Notes: generated by a model from the letters alone, not told the origin. A stretch of DNA of 31,978 nucleotides from an uncultured Bacilli bacterium (GCA_934086145.1 CAKOHV010000023.1:1-31978), one strand, 5' to 3'. Shown: positions 1-8,788, counted from the stretch's first letter. Made by a program: numbers and translations.

Positions 1-30
1 TCTATATATAGAGCATATCACACATTATTG

Positions 31-59
31 TGATAAATCAACTAACTTGGCGAAGAACC
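31..59. mobile_element. Possible terminal inverted repeat of an ISL3-type insertion sequence (element off the left edge)
   Basis: The stretch contains AACTAACTTGGCGAAGAACC, ending at base 59, which resembles from memory the CGAAGAGCC-type termini of ISL3-family elements of Bacilli. It lies 28 bp beyond the pnp stop, where no terminator for pnp can be seen. A 7-bp inverted repeat (TATCACA/TGTGATA, about 14-33) lies just inside. The element body would be left of base 1. Without that sequence the matching end and target duplication cannot be checked, so this is a suggestion only. Confidence 0.3.
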
Positions 60-87
60 AGAATTTTTTACACACTCAAAATTTTAG

Positions 88-2340
88 CTATTCTTCATCT
101 GTTTTCGTTTTTCTTGTTCTTTTTTTAGGTTTGTCTTCGGATAAGTTCTCGTTTGTAGATGAAGATGATTGATGTTTAGAAGATTCTTTTTCTTCTTTTT
201 TAACTGGTTTAGGAATAGCGGCTTTACGTGAAAGATTTAGACGATTACGATTGTCGTATCCTTCAGCTTTAACGATTATTTCATCCCCTACTTTGAACAT
301 ATCTGATGGATGTTCAACTCTTTCCCAGTCAAGTTGTGAAACATGGCATAGGCCTTCGCAGCCTGGCCATAATTCAACGAAGCAACCAAATTCTTCGACT
401 TTAACAACTTTACCATTATAGATTTCGCCTGGAACAACTTCTCGAACAACTTCTTCAATCATAGCACGAGTTTTATCGATTATTTCTTGATTTTGATGGT
501 AAATTAAGACAGTTCCGTCATCTTGAAGATCAACTTTAACAGCATTAACATCATTAACACTAGTTACATTAGATGCTTCTAGGATAATCTTAGTTATCAT
601 ATCGCCACCCTTACCAATGACATCTTTGATTTTATCTGGGTTGATTTGGAATTGAGCAATTTTTGGAGCGTATGGTGATAGTTCTTTACGTGGTTCTTTA
701 ATTACAGATTCCATAACGTCTAAGATTTGCAGACGTGCTTCCTTAGCTTGGTCTAAGGCTTCTTTTAGAATTTTTTTAGTAACACCTTTGATTTTAATAT
801 CCATTTGAAGAGCGGTTATACCTTTTCTAGTTCCGGCAACTTTGAAGTCCATATCTCCCATATGATCTTCTAAACCTTGAATATCAGTTAAAATAGTATA
901 TTTTTTGCCATCCTCGCTAGTTATTAAGCCCATTGCGATACCAGCTACTGGAGCTTTGATTGGAACACCAGCGGCCATAAGACTTAAACAACCGGCACAA
1001 ATTGTGGCTTGTGATGATGAACCATTTGATTCAAGGATTTCAGAAACTACTCTAACAGTATAAGGGAATTCTTTTTCATCAGGCATTACTTGTAATAAAG
1101 CTCTTTCACCTAAAGCTCCGTGACCAATTTCACGACGTCCTGGGGAACCATAGCGCCCTACTTCGCCAACAGAAAATTGTGGGAAGTTATAGTGAAGCAT
1201 AAAGCGTTTGCTTGCTTCAAGGCCTAGACCATCAAGGATTTGATTTTCCTCTAATGAACCTAAGGTAGTTGTAGCTAAACTTTGCGTTTCGCCACGAGTA
1301 AAGACAGCTGAACCATGAGTTCTTGGAAGTAAGTCAATCATCGCGCTAAGCGGACGTATTTCATTCATCGCACGACCATCAGTTCTTTTTTTATCAATTG
1401 TAATCATTCTTCTTACAACAAGGCCTTCGATACTATCAACGACTTTTTTAACCTGTCCTAGTAATTCGTCACAATTTTCTTGTTCGCCATATATTTCAGC
1501 AAAATTTTCTAGAGTTTCCTCTTTTACACGATCAACGGCAGCATATTTTTCAAGTTTAGTTTTATCGCCAGTAAGGGCTTCATACATTTTGTCAGTTGCA
1601 AATTCTTTAACAGCTTTGGCAACAGCTTCGTCGATATGAGCTAATTCTACTTCTACTTTAGGTTGACCAATTTCTTTAGCAATTTTTTCTTGGAATTCAC
1701 ATAACATTTTGATATGTTCATGTCCAAACATTAAGGCTTCAAGCATTTCTTTTTCAGAAACCTGCTTAGCTCCTGCTTCAACCATACATATGGCATCTTT
1801 TGTTCCGGCAACAGTTAAATGAATAGTTGATTGTTCATTTTGTTCAACAGATGGATTGATAATATATTCTTTACCAATTTTACCAACAATAACACCGGCA
1901 ACTGGTCCATCAAATGGAATGTTACTAATACATAAGGCTAATGATGTCCCAAATAAAGCTGCCATTTCTGGTGAACAATCTTGATCAACAGATAAAACAG
2001 TATTGACAACTTGAACCTCATTACGGAAATTTTCATCAAACATTGGTCGAATTGGACGATCGATTAAGCGAGCTGCCAAAGTAGCTTGTTCAGTTGGACG
2101 TCCTTCTCTCTTGATAAAACCACCAGGGATTTTACCAACGGAATATAATTTTTCTTGATATAAAACGGTTAAAGGAAAGAAGTCTTGTGTAATAGCATTA
2201 TGTCCCATTACAGCAGCTGTTAAAATAACCGTATCTCCATATCTTATTAAAACGGAACCATTAGCTTGCTTCGCTAATTCGCCATTTTCAACAATTAATT
2301 TTTTACCCAAAAAATCTAATTCATAAACATTTTTACTCAT
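88..2340 (-). CDS. pnp: Polyribonucleotide nucleotidyltransferase (PNPase)
   Basis: PNPase degrades RNA 3'-to-5' by phosphorolysis as a cytoplasmic homotrimer. The 750-residue product has the usual order: first RNase PH domain (about 1-215), helical linker, second RNase PH domain (about 310-545) with the GDMDFKVAGT active-site segment, KH domain (about 555-615, with GKGG) and S1 domain (about 620-690). A charged Lys/Ser/Glu tail of about 50 residues follows. I chose the ATG at 2340 because AAGAGG lies 7 bases upstream and the protein then begins MSKNVYELDF, as in the family. A GTG in the same frame at 2370 lies inside a terminator hairpin and has no ribosome-binding site. The gene follows rpsO, as in many bacteria. 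The stop is TAG. Confidence 0.97.
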   Translation of the reverse strand: MSKNVYELDFLGKKLIVENGELAKQANGSVLIRYGDTVILTAAVMGHNAITQDFFPLTVLYQEKLYSVGKIPGGFIKREGRPTEQATLAARLIDRPIRPMFDENFRNEVQVVNTVLSVDQDCSPEMAALFGTSLALCISNIPFDGPVAGVIVGKIGKEYIINPSVEQNEQSTIHLTVAGTKDAICMVEAGAKQVSEKEMLEALMFGHEHIKMLCEFQEKIAKEIGQPKVEVELAHIDEAVAKAVKEFATDKMYEALTGDKTKLEKYAAVDRVKEETLENFAEIYGEQENCDELLGQVKKVVDSIEGLVVRRMITIDKKRTDGRAMNEIRPLSAMIDLLPRTHGSAVFTRGETQSLATTTLGSLEENQILDGLGLEASKRFMLHYNFPQFSVGEVGRYGSPGRREIGHGALGERALLQVMPDEKEFPYTVRVVSEILESNGSSSQATICAGCLSLMAAGVPIKAPVAGIAMGLITSEDGKKYTILTDIQGLEDHMGDMDFKVAGTRKGITALQMDIKIKGVTKKILKEALDQAKEARLQILDVMESVIKEPRKELSPYAPKIAQFQINPDKIKDVIGKGGDMITKIILEASNVTSVNDVNAVKVDLQDDGTVLIYHQNQEIIDKTRAMIEEVVREVVPGEIYNGKVVKVEEFGCFVELWPGCEGLCHVSQLDWERVEHPSDMFKVGDEIIVKAEGYDNRNRLNLSRKAAIPKPVKKEEKESSKHQSSSSTNENLSEDKPKKRTRKTKTDEE

Positions 2341-2358
2341 TTTTTTACCTCTTTTCTT

Positions 2359-2386
2359 AAAAAAAGACACTTAAAAATAAGTGCCT
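2359..2386 (-). terminator. Intrinsic terminator or attenuator between rpsO and pnp
   Basis: On the minus strand GGCACTT, a 6-base loop and AAGTGTC (one G-U pair) form a 7-bp stem followed directly by seven T. It starts about 10 bases after the rpsO stop and ends just before the pnp ribosome-binding site. It should end much of the rpsO transcript while some polymerase reads on into pnp. Confidence 0.75.
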
Positions 2387-2396
2387 ACTTTTAATA

Positions 2397-2666
2397 CTAT
2401 TTTCTGATTCCTAATTCTTTAATAGTATTTCTATAACTTACTACATCATTTTCTTTCAAATAATCTAGTAAACTACGTCTTTTACCAACTTTCATTTGAA
2501 GTCCTCTTTTTGAATGATAATCATGAATATGAGTCTTTAAATGATCAGTTAAGTTATTAATTTCTTCTGTTAAAATAGCGATTTGTACTTCTGTTGCTCC
2601 ACTATCTTTTTCATTTTTACCGAATTTTTTAACTAATTCTGCTTTTCTTTCTTTTGAAATAGCCAT
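2397..2666 (-). CDS. rpsO: 30S ribosomal protein S15
   Basis: This 89-residue protein has the normal S15 length and carries the family's helical pattern, including LTEEINNLTDHLKTHIHDYH and the RRSLLDYL segment near residues 63-71. S15 binds the central domain of 16S rRNA early in 30S assembly. The start at 2666 is preceded by AAAGGAGG with good spacing. The gene has its own strong promoter at 2751-2779 and a leader of roughly 75-80 bases, and it precedes pnp. S15 often represses its own translation by binding its leader, so the leader may be a control element. Confidence 0.97.
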   Translation of the reverse strand: MAISKERKAELVKKFGKNEKDSGATEVQIAILTEEINNLTDHLKTHIHDYHSKRGLQMKVGKRRSLLDYLKENDVVSYRNTIKELGIRK

Positions 2667-2750
2667 TATAATTTCCTCCTTTTATTATTTAACCGTTTAA
2701 ACTTAGTATAGATTTGGAGAGTTCTAAACCAAGAGTAAACTTACTTGTAT

Positions 2751-2779
2751 AGTATATCTAAAATTAATTGGTATATCAA
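2751..2779 (-). promoter_or_regulatory. Sigma-A promoter of rpsO-pnp
   Basis: On the minus strand the -35 box is TTGATA (2774-2779), the spacer is 17 bases and the -10 box is TATACT (2751-2756). Transcription would start near 2744 and give a leader of about 78 bases before rpsO. Within the leader GGTTTAG and CTAAGTT can pair through a G-U-rich helix, which is the kind of site S15 can recognise, but this fold is untested. Confidence 0.75.
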
Positions 2780-2782
2780 GTA

Positions 2783-3580
2783 TTAATTATTTTTTTTTAC
2801 TAATTTATGATTATTTTGTTGTGAATTTTTAGAATAATTAGATTTTGGACGATATTTTTTTCCGATTTTTTGTAATACTTGTTTAATTATTGCATCTGAA
2901 GCAATATATGATTTTACAAAATAAATTGAATCTTTAGGAATGTAATATCTTTCTTCATAGTTAACATATGATGGTTCTCTGTAAATATCTATAGTTTCGT
3001 CTTCTGGAGTGTTTCTTTCACGATGAAGGGGAATACATTCATAGTTTTCTTCATCACATCCAATAACAAAAAGATAATTTTTACAGAAATTAACGATTAA
3101 AATTGTTCCTAGTTGTGGTTTAAAATTACGAATATATCTTTCAAAAATTTTACGGATTTCTTCATCATTGAGCAGTGTAGCATTTAAGGAATAGAGACGA
3201 ATTATTTTTGCATAAATTTGTGAGAGGTCTTCTCTATCTAAGACAAATTCTGGAGTAAGTCCCGTTTTAGTTATTTCAGTTGGTTTAACTGGTATTAATT
3301 GACGTAAGTCAGCTATAGTGCCTTTTCTTACGTTACTTTTTAGTCCATATTTTTCTAGTGGTAATTTAAATTCAGTCATGTATCCACCAATTTGAGTTGT
3401 TAATTTTAAAGCTTTAAAATTACCTGATTCTTCTCTATATAAAACTAAGTACGGTCTATTTTGGGAATGACGATGTGGTTTCACCTCCGGTGAATGAATA
3501 AAATTAACACCATAAGTCCATACTATTTCACCGACTTTAGCGTTTTGTTTTCTTGAAAATTCTTCATATTTATTTGCCAT
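2783..3580 (-). CDS. Protein with two PemK/MazF-like (SH3-barrel) domains
   Basis: The 265-residue protein resembles the PemK/MazF family. Residues 15-130 start with KVGEIVWTYG, continue with NRPYLVLYRE (the RP pair typical of the family) and end with a segment like the MazF 'dqir' region (GTIADLRQLIPVKP) plus a helix. Residues 155-225 (LGTILIVNFCKNYLFVIGC) look like a second, shorter barrel. The last 25 residues are basic and Asn/Gln-rich. MazF proteins are ribonucleases, but this one has no antitoxin gene beside it. It follows truB by 20 bases at the end of an operon of apparently housekeeping genes, so an RNA-binding or rRNA/tRNA-related role is as likely as toxicity. The ATG at 3580 follows GGGGGAT. 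Family assignment is moderately sure; function is unknown. Confidence 0.6.
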   Translation of the reverse strand: MANKYEEFSRKQNAKVGEIVWTYGVNFIHSPEVKPHRHSQNRPYLVLYREESGNFKALKLTTQIGGYMTEFKLPLEKYGLKSNVRKGTIADLRQLIPVKPTEITKTGLTPEFVLDREDLSQIYAKIIRLYSLNATLLNDEEIRKIFERYIRNFKPQLGTILIVNFCKNYLFVIGCDEENYECIPLHRERNTPEDETIDIYREPSYVNYEERYYIPKDSIYFVKSYIASDAIIKQVLQKIGKKYRPKSNYSKNSQQNNHKLVKKNN

Positions 3581-3600
3581 ATTAAATCCCCCTTTTTTAA

Positions 3601-4452
3601 TTATATAAACATTTTATATGGCTTAGCTAATAAAATATCCTTAGGATATTCTTGATAAATAGCAACTATTTGATTGTCATATTTAAGACATGCTATTTTA
3701 TTAGTAAATTTTTTAGGGATTATGGCCCCATTTTTTACTTTTTCATATTGTTCTTTGGTAAGGTTAATTGTTTCTAAATCAGATAAGGCTTCTTCTTTAG
3801 TAATCAATTTAAAGTTATTTTGTTCAATTTCTGAAATGGTATAAGCTTCAGAAAGTTTAAAATTTCCTTGTTCCGTTCTAGTTAGTTGACTCATTGTTCC
3901 GACCGTATTTAATTTTTCACAAATATCGTCAATTAAGGCTCTAATGTACGTTCCTTTGGAAACTTTAGTTTTAAAAGTTATTTCATCATCAGCAAATTTT
4001 AATAGTTCAATACTTTGAATATCAATTTGACGTTTAGGTAAGGAAACTTCTAGGCCGGCACGGGCATATTCGTATAATTTTTTGCCATTTACTTTAACAG
4101 CAGAATAAAGAGGTGTTGTTTGAATGCTTGGTCCTAGAAAAGTTTGAAAGACTTTTTCAATATCTTGACGATTAATGTTAAAGGCCTTTGTTTCAAGGAC
4201 ATTGCCAGTTATGTCTAAAGTATCAGTTTTTAGACCAAGTTTTATAGTTGCAACATATTCTTTATATTCGCTAGTTAGTAATTCACATAGTTTAGTTGTA
4301 TTGCCGATGCAAACGACCAAAACGCCGGTGGCAAGTGGATCAAGCGTGCCAGTATGGCCAATTTTCTTAGTCTTAAAAATTTTGGTTAGCTTGTTGACAA
4401 CATCTCTGGAAGTAACTCCAGCTGGTTTATTTACAATTAAAATACCATTCAT
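3601..4452 (-). CDS. truB: tRNA pseudouridine(55) synthase
   Basis: TruB makes pseudouridine 55 in the T-loop of tRNAs. The 283-residue protein has the family N-terminus GILIVNKPAGVTS and the catalytic motif GHTGTLDPLATG, with the nucleophilic aspartate at residue 38. The later KVSKGTYIRAL segment and the C-terminal domain are also present, so the length is close to normal. The start at 4452 is supported by GGAGGTGAT seven bases upstream. In Bacillus truB follows rbfA. Here it is separated from rbfA by two other genes, a promoter and a terminator, and sits between a phosphoesterase and the PemK-like gene. Confidence 0.96.
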   Translation of the reverse strand: MNGILIVNKPAGVTSRDVVNKLTKIFKTKKIGHTGTLDPLATGVLVVCIGNTTKLCELLTSEYKEYVATIKLGLKTDTLDITGNVLETKAFNINRQDIEKVFQTFLGPSIQTTPLYSAVKVNGKKLYEYARAGLEVSLPKRQIDIQSIELLKFADDEITFKTKVSKGTYIRALIDDICEKLNTVGTMSQLTRTEQGNFKLSEAYTISEIEQNNFKLITKEEALSDLETINLTKEQYEKVKNGAIIPKKFTNKIACLKYDNQIVAIYQEYPKDILLAKPYKMFI

Positions 4453-4498
4453 ATAATCACCTCCGTTATAATATCACGTTTTAGACCTAGTTACCAGC

Positions 4499-5332
4499 TC
4501 ATAAAGTAGGCTTTTGAAAAAGTAGTCTTTGAGAAACTTCCTCTTGTTGAAAACTATATAATGTAATATTTAAAAGACCATTATTTAAGGTTGCTAAGAG
4601 AAAACCAGGATTGTTTATTTCATCATCTTCGTAATATTTCAAATCATCACTTAAAGTTGGTACAGCAATCGCCGAATTATTATATATTTTTAAAGAATGA
4701 CGATGACCAATAAAGGTAATTAAATTGGGTAAATTAGGAATTACTAAGTGATTTTTGGAGACTTGATGGGTTAAGGAAACAAGGTTGTTTTGCCATGTTA
4801 AATAAGACTTAGCCGTTCCGAGTAAGCGAAAATCAGATCGCTCTTTAAGAAATTCAAGATAGCAGGCATTTTTCCGTAACAAATGAAAATCGTGGTTACC
4901 AAGCAAAAAATAAGTTTTTATTGACGATGCACTTGGAAAAGTTTGGACCAAATGATTAAGTTGGTTTAATGGATTTAAGTAAGCTTTCTTGGGATAGCCA
5001 AGGGTACTTTGAACAATATCCCCAACATGTAAAATTGTAGTTATATGCTTAGCGGCGGCTAATTGATAAACATATTTTAAGTAATTAAGATTTTCACGTT
5101 GACTACCTAAATGTGTATCACCGATAATGATTATTGCTGATGAGGAAACACTATATAACGACGGTAAGGAAAGTAATTGATTGATAGGAACTTTATAAAA
5201 GTGCAGAATAGCAAGTAATTCACTTAAAGTTAAATTATAAGACGTAAGAATTGATAAAGGATTTTGGTCGTTAGCATAAGCATTTAAGATTTGTGATTTA
5301 TCTTTTATTTCATTTAAATTAGTGTAAAGCAT
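4499..5332 (-). CDS. Calcineurin-like metallophosphoesterase
   Basis: The 277-residue protein has the full set of metal-binding motifs of the calcineurin-like phosphoesterase fold: GDTHLG (Asp72, His74), GDIVQ (Asp105), GNHDFH (Asn146, His147), THQ (His189) and GHRHS (His210, His212). Such enzymes hydrolyse phosphomonoesters or diesters with two metal ions; the substrate cannot be read from the sequence. Residues 1-60 form a helical N-terminal extension before the catalytic domain. The ATG overlaps the stop of the upstream methyltransferase-like gene (TAATG), which suggests translational coupling and a shared role. truB follows 46 bases downstream. Confidence 0.85.
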   Translation of the reverse strand: MLYTNLNEIKDKSQILNAYANDQNPLSILTSYNLTLSELLAILHFYKVPINQLLSLPSLYSVSSSAIIIIGDTHLGSQRENLNYLKYVYQLAAAKHITTILHVGDIVQSTLGYPKKAYLNPLNQLNHLVQTFPSASSIKTYFLLGNHDFHLLRKNACYLEFLKERSDFRLLGTAKSYLTWQNNLVSLTHQVSKNHLVIPNLPNLITFIGHRHSLKIYNNSAIAVPTLSDDLKYYEDDEINNPGFLLATLNNGLLNITLYSFQQEEVSQRLLFQKPTL

Positions 5333-6090
5333 TACTTGCGACGATTATAAAGAATTGGATAATCAATATTAAATGAAGGATCTAAAGTAGTAACTTCCAG
5401 AGAGCCATTATCATATTCTTTTACTAAACGCTTCGCTAATTCAATCATCCTATCTTGATAAAAAGTCGGATTAGTCCAAAGAAGATTGCCAGAATGATCA
5501 CAGCCACACATTGCAATATAAAAATCCATTTTATTTTGGCAGAAACTTTTAATAATGGTTGAGGTAGCTTCACAGGATAAGATGCTTATGCCTAAAGAAT
5601 GATGATCAACGGGAGTATCTAAGGTAAAGGCTTCTTTGTGAATAGTCATATTAGGATAATTAGAGGTCATTATTCTTAGTAAAGGCTCATATATAGTAAT
5701 GGTTCCTTTATGGATTTTTTGCTGGTACGCCGCAATTTTATTAGCAACCGCTGGAATAAATCCAGAGCCAACTTCGATAATATTGCGCTCTAGACCAAAT
5801 AATTCTTTAATCTTTTGAAGATGAGCTTTGTAAAAGGTATTTTGGTCTTCGTCTAAACCAAGTTCACTATAAATTTGCATAAGTAAGTCAACGCCATTTT
5901 TTTTAGTAACGTCAGTAAAAAAATGTGCATCAATAAAAGCTCTTTCTTCGGCATTATAATATTTTTCATAATTTTCTTTATATAATTTGTATGCTTTTTC
6001 TAAACGTTCTTTTGCTGATGATGGTGAATTAGGCTTATTTAATTTTAAGGCTTTAAAACTAGCAGAAGCTTGATCATATTTAATTTTCAC
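5332..6090 (-). CDS. Methyltransferase-like (Rossmann-fold) protein of unknown substrate
   Basis: The 252-residue protein has a helical first 100 residues and then IIEVGSGFIPAVA (residues 104-116), which resembles motif I of class I S-adenosylmethionine-dependent methyltransferases (E-x-G-x-G). The following TITIYEP could be the acidic end of beta-strand 2 (motif II), and MDFYIAMCGCDH may be the strand 4 region. The exact reaction is not evident, and binding of another nucleotide cofactor is possible. The start is GTG at 6090, preceded by AAAAGGGGAT; an upstream ATG is out of frame and stops at once. It is the first gene of the operon running to the PemK-like gene, with a consensus-like promoter at 6117-6145, and it overlaps the next gene by one base. 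Confidence 0.55.
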   Translation of the reverse strand: MKIKYDQASASFKALKLNKPNSPSSAKERLEKAYKLYKENYEKYYNAEERAFIDAHFFTDVTKKNGVDLLMQIYSELGLDEDQNTFYKAHLQKIKELFGLERNIIEVGSGFIPAVANKIAAYQQKIHKGTITIYEPLLRIMTSNYPNMTIHKEAFTLDTPVDHHSLGISILSCEATSTIIKSFCQNKMDFYIAMCGCDHSGNLLWTNPTFYQDRMIELAKRLVKEYDNGSLEVTTLDPSFNIDYPILYNRRK

Positions 6091-6116
6091 TATTTCATCC
6101 CCTTTTACGGTTAATT

Positions 6117-6145
6117 ATTTTATATAAAAGTAGATAGGTTGTCAA
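6117..6145 (-). promoter_or_regulatory. Sigma-A promoter of the methyltransferase-phosphoesterase-truB-PemK operon
   Basis: The minus strand has TTGACA (6140-6145), a 17-base spacer and TAAAAT (6117-6122), close to consensus. It lies about 27 bases upstream of the GTG at 6090 and downstream of the rbfA terminator, so this operon is transcribed independently of the nusA operon. Confidence 0.8.
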
Positions 6146-6269
6146 TGTTTTTAAGAGATGGCATTAATAATAGCTATGAGCGAGGTTGATTGGTTGTTGG
6201 ATGGGCAATTTAGAGATGATTTTAGGATTGATGAAGAATTTTAAAGGAAATAGCTTATTTTAAGCATAT

Positions 6270-6294
6270 AAAAAGATATAGTTTGCACTATACC
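6270..6294 (-). terminator. Intrinsic terminator of the nusA-infB-rbfA operon
   Basis: Just after the rbfA stop the minus strand reads GGTATAGT, loop GCAA, ACTATATC, then TTTTT: an 8-bp stem with one G-U pair and a T run. Confidence 0.85.
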
Positions 6295-6297
6295 CTT

Positions 6298-6657
6298 TTA
6301 TTTAGTATTTTTTTCACCGTTATGAATATTAGTTATTATTTTTTCGATGTTATTACCATAAGCTACTGAATTATCAAAATGAAAGACAATTTTAGGAGTA
6401 TGTCTAATTTCAATGCGATTAGCAATTTTAGTACGTAAGTACCCAGCTGTATCATCATTTAATTCACGCTCTAATTTTTTAGTATCTGTAACATTAGGAG
6501 AAGTAAAATAAACTTTGGCATAACCTAAATCATTAGTTACTTCAACCCCAGTAATTGTTATAGCATTTAGTAGTGAATCGTGAGCTTCGTTAGCACAAAT
6601 GTCACTTAATTCACGACTTATTTCAGACGCAATTCTTTTTACTTTAATTTGATTCAT
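6298..6657 (-). CDS. rbfA: 30S ribosome-binding factor A
   Basis: RbfA binds immature 30S subunits and helps 16S rRNA 5'-end maturation. The 119-residue product has the family pattern: N-terminal KVKRIASEISRELSDI, then TGVEVTNDLGYAKVYF, and RTKIANRIEIRHTPKIVFHFD near residues 75-95. The length is typical. Its ATG overlaps the infB stop (ATGA, 4 bases), so it is probably translated by coupling. It is the last gene of the rimP-nusA-ylxR-infB operon and is followed directly by a terminator. Confidence 0.95.
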   Translation of the reverse strand: MNQIKVKRIASEISRELSDICANEAHDSLLNAITITGVEVTNDLGYAKVYFTSPNVTDTKKLERELNDDTAGYLRTKIANRIEIRHTPKIVFHFDNSVAYGNNIEKIITNIHNGEKNTK

Positions 6658-8765
6658 CTTTTAACCTCAACCTCTTCATATACTTCAACAAGATCACCAA
6701 CTTTGATATCAGTATAATTTTCAAGAGTTAAACCACATTCAAAACCTTTTTTAACTTCTTTAACTTGATCTTTTTCTCTTTGTAGTGAAGAAATTTTTGT
6801 ATCAGCAATAACGATACCATCACGGACTAAACGCGCTTTAGCATTGTTTTTAACAACACCATCAACTACATATGAACCAGCAATTGTTCCTACTTTAGAA
6901 AATTTAAATAGTTTACGAACTTCAACAGTTCCGAGAATTTTTTCTTCGAATACTGGTTCTAGCATACCTTTCATGGCTGCTTCCATGTCTTCAACGAGTT
7001 TATAGATAATTGTATATAATCTTATATCAATGCCATATTCTTTAGCAATTTCTTTAGTCGTATTAGAAGGACGAACACAGAAACCTAGAATAATAGCGTT
7101 TGAGGCATTAGCTAAGACAACGTCACTTTCAGTAATAGTACCAATACCACTACGGATTACCTTAACTTTAACACCTTCGACATCAATTTTTTCTAGGGCA
7201 TTTCTAACAGCTTCTTCTGATCCTCTAACATCGGTTTTTAAAACAACGTTTATTTCTTTAACACCAGCATCAATAGAAGCAAATAAGTTATCTAAAGATA
7301 AAATTTGTTTTTGAAATTTAGTGTCTCTAGCTTGAACGGAACGTTTTTCGGCAACTGATTTAGCAATACTTTCACTTTCGAAGGCCATAAATTTGTCTCC
7401 AGCTGATGGGTTATCAGAAAGACCGGTTATTTCAACTGGCGTTGATGGGCCAGCTTCAACAATTGATTGACCTTGGTCGTTTTTCATTGTTCTAACTTTA
7501 CCATAAGTTGTTCCAACAACGATTGGATCACCAATTCTTAAGGTACCATTTTGAATTAATAAGGAAGCTACTCCACCAATATTTTTATCCATCTTAGATT
7601 CTATAACAGTTCCTAAGGCATAACGAGATGGATTGGCTTTTAATTCTTGCATTTCAGCGGTAGCTAAAATAGTATCTAGCAATAAGTCGATACCTTCTCC
7701 ACTCTTCGCTGAAATATCAACAAATGGAATATTGCCACCCCATTCTTCTGGTGTAATACTATGTTCAGCCATTTCTGTTCTAATTCTTTCAGGACGAGCA
7801 TCTGGTTTATCAATTTTATTGACAGCGACAATTATTGGAACGTTGGCAGCTTTAGCATGGTCGATAGCTTCTTCAGTTTGAGGCATCACACCATCGTCAG
7901 CGGCAACAATAATAATAACGATATCAGTAATACTAGCACCACGAGCACGCATTTCAGTAAAGGCCGCATGACCTGGAGTATCAATGAAAGTAATTTTTTG
8001 GCCTTTTTGTTCAACTTGATATGCCCCAATTGCTTGAGTTATACCACCATATTCACTTTCAACAATAGCACTTTTACGGATTGTATCAAGTAAAGTTGTT
8101 TTACCATGATCAACGTGACCCATAATAGTAACTACTGGTGGACGACTAACTAAGTCTTCTTCACGATCGTTAGCTTCATATTCTTCAAAGTTAGAAATAT
8201 CTTGAGTTTCTTCCTTTTTCAAAGTTTTCTTATATTCAGAAGCTAAAACACTAGCCGTTTCAAAATCAATTGCTGATGGTAAGCTTAGCATAGCGCCTAA
8301 TTCAACTAGTTTCATAACTAGTTCAGTTCCATTAACATTTAATTCATCAGCTAATTGTTGAACAGACATTCCTTCCTTGTAAATAACAATATCATCTTGT
8401 TGATTTGTCATTAATTTTTCTTTATGTTTATACATTGCTTTTCTTTTAGACATATACTCGTCTTTAGAACTTTGAATTTGACTTTTTTTCTTTAATTTTT
8501 GTTTTTTATTAGTTGTTTTAAAATTTTTATCTAAGTTATTAGATTCAACTAAGTCTTCTACAACTTCATCAATAGCGTCAAGTTCATCTAAAGTTGTATC
8601 TGTATCAGTGCTAATTAAATTAATCGTATTATCAAGGATAATTATGTCATCCTCTGATAATTCATCGGTTCCACTTTTTACATTAATACCTAATTCATTA
8701 CATTTTTTTAATATTTCAGCTACTGAACTGTTGGTATCATTAGCATATTCTTTTACACTCATCAT
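6654..8765 (-). CDS. infB: Translation initiation factor IF-2
   Basis: IF-2 is the GTPase that brings formyl-Met-tRNA to the 30S subunit and drives subunit joining. The 703-residue protein has two IF2_N modules (residues 1-50 and about 125-175) separated by a charged Lys-rich linker, then the G domain with GHVDHGKT (216-223), DTPGH (262-266) and NKID (316-319), followed by the beta-barrel and C-terminal tRNA-binding domains. This is the short form usual in small low-GC genomes. Two adjacent ATGs (8765 and 8762) follow AGGTGGAT. The stop is TGA, which argues for the standard code. ylxR ends 23 bases upstream and rbfA overlaps the end. Confidence 0.97.
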   Translation of the reverse strand: MMSVKEYANDTNSSVAEILKKCNELGINVKSGTDELSEDDIIILDNTINLISTDTDTTLDELDAIDEVVEDLVESNNLDKNFKTTNKKQKLKKKSQIQSSKDEYMSKRKAMYKHKEKLMTNQQDDIVIYKEGMSVQQLADELNVNGTELVMKLVELGAMLSLPSAIDFETASVLASEYKKTLKKEETQDISNFEEYEANDREEDLVSRPPVVTIMGHVDHGKTTLLDTIRKSAIVESEYGGITQAIGAYQVEQKGQKITFIDTPGHAAFTEMRARGASITDIVIIIVAADDGVMPQTEEAIDHAKAANVPIIVAVNKIDKPDARPERIRTEMAEHSITPEEWGGNIPFVDISAKSGEGIDLLLDTILATAEMQELKANPSRYALGTVIESKMDKNIGGVASLLIQNGTLRIGDPIVVGTTYGKVRTMKNDQGQSIVEAGPSTPVEITGLSDNPSAGDKFMAFESESIAKSVAEKRSVQARDTKFQKQILSLDNLFASIDAGVKEINVVLKTDVRGSEEAVRNALEKIDVEGVKVKVIRSGIGTITESDVVLANASNAIILGFCVRPSNTTKEIAKEYGIDIRLYTIIYKLVEDMEAAMKGMLEPVFEEKILGTVEVRKLFKFSKVGTIAGSYVVDGVVKNNAKARLVRDGIVIADTKISSLQREKDQVKEVKKGFECGLTLENYTDIKVGDLVEVYEEVEVKR

Positions 8766-8788
8766 ATAAATCCACCTACTCTTTCTTT

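Noticed and set aside
2341..2370. GTG at 2370 as the pnp start
   Set aside because: It lies in the terminator stem, lacks a ribosome-binding site and adds ten residues not typical of PNPase; the ATG at 2340 has AAGAGG.
6158..6244. 28-codon plus-strand frame (starts MALIIAMSEVDW) between rbfA and the methyltransferase-like gene
   Set aside because: It has no Shine-Dalgarno, has an in-frame stop just upstream, and lies beside the promoter of the minus-strand operon. It might be a gene remnant but nothing supports it.
7030..8093. Plus-strand open frames across infB
   Set aside because: They overlap the highly conserved infB G domain and later domains and have no support of their own.
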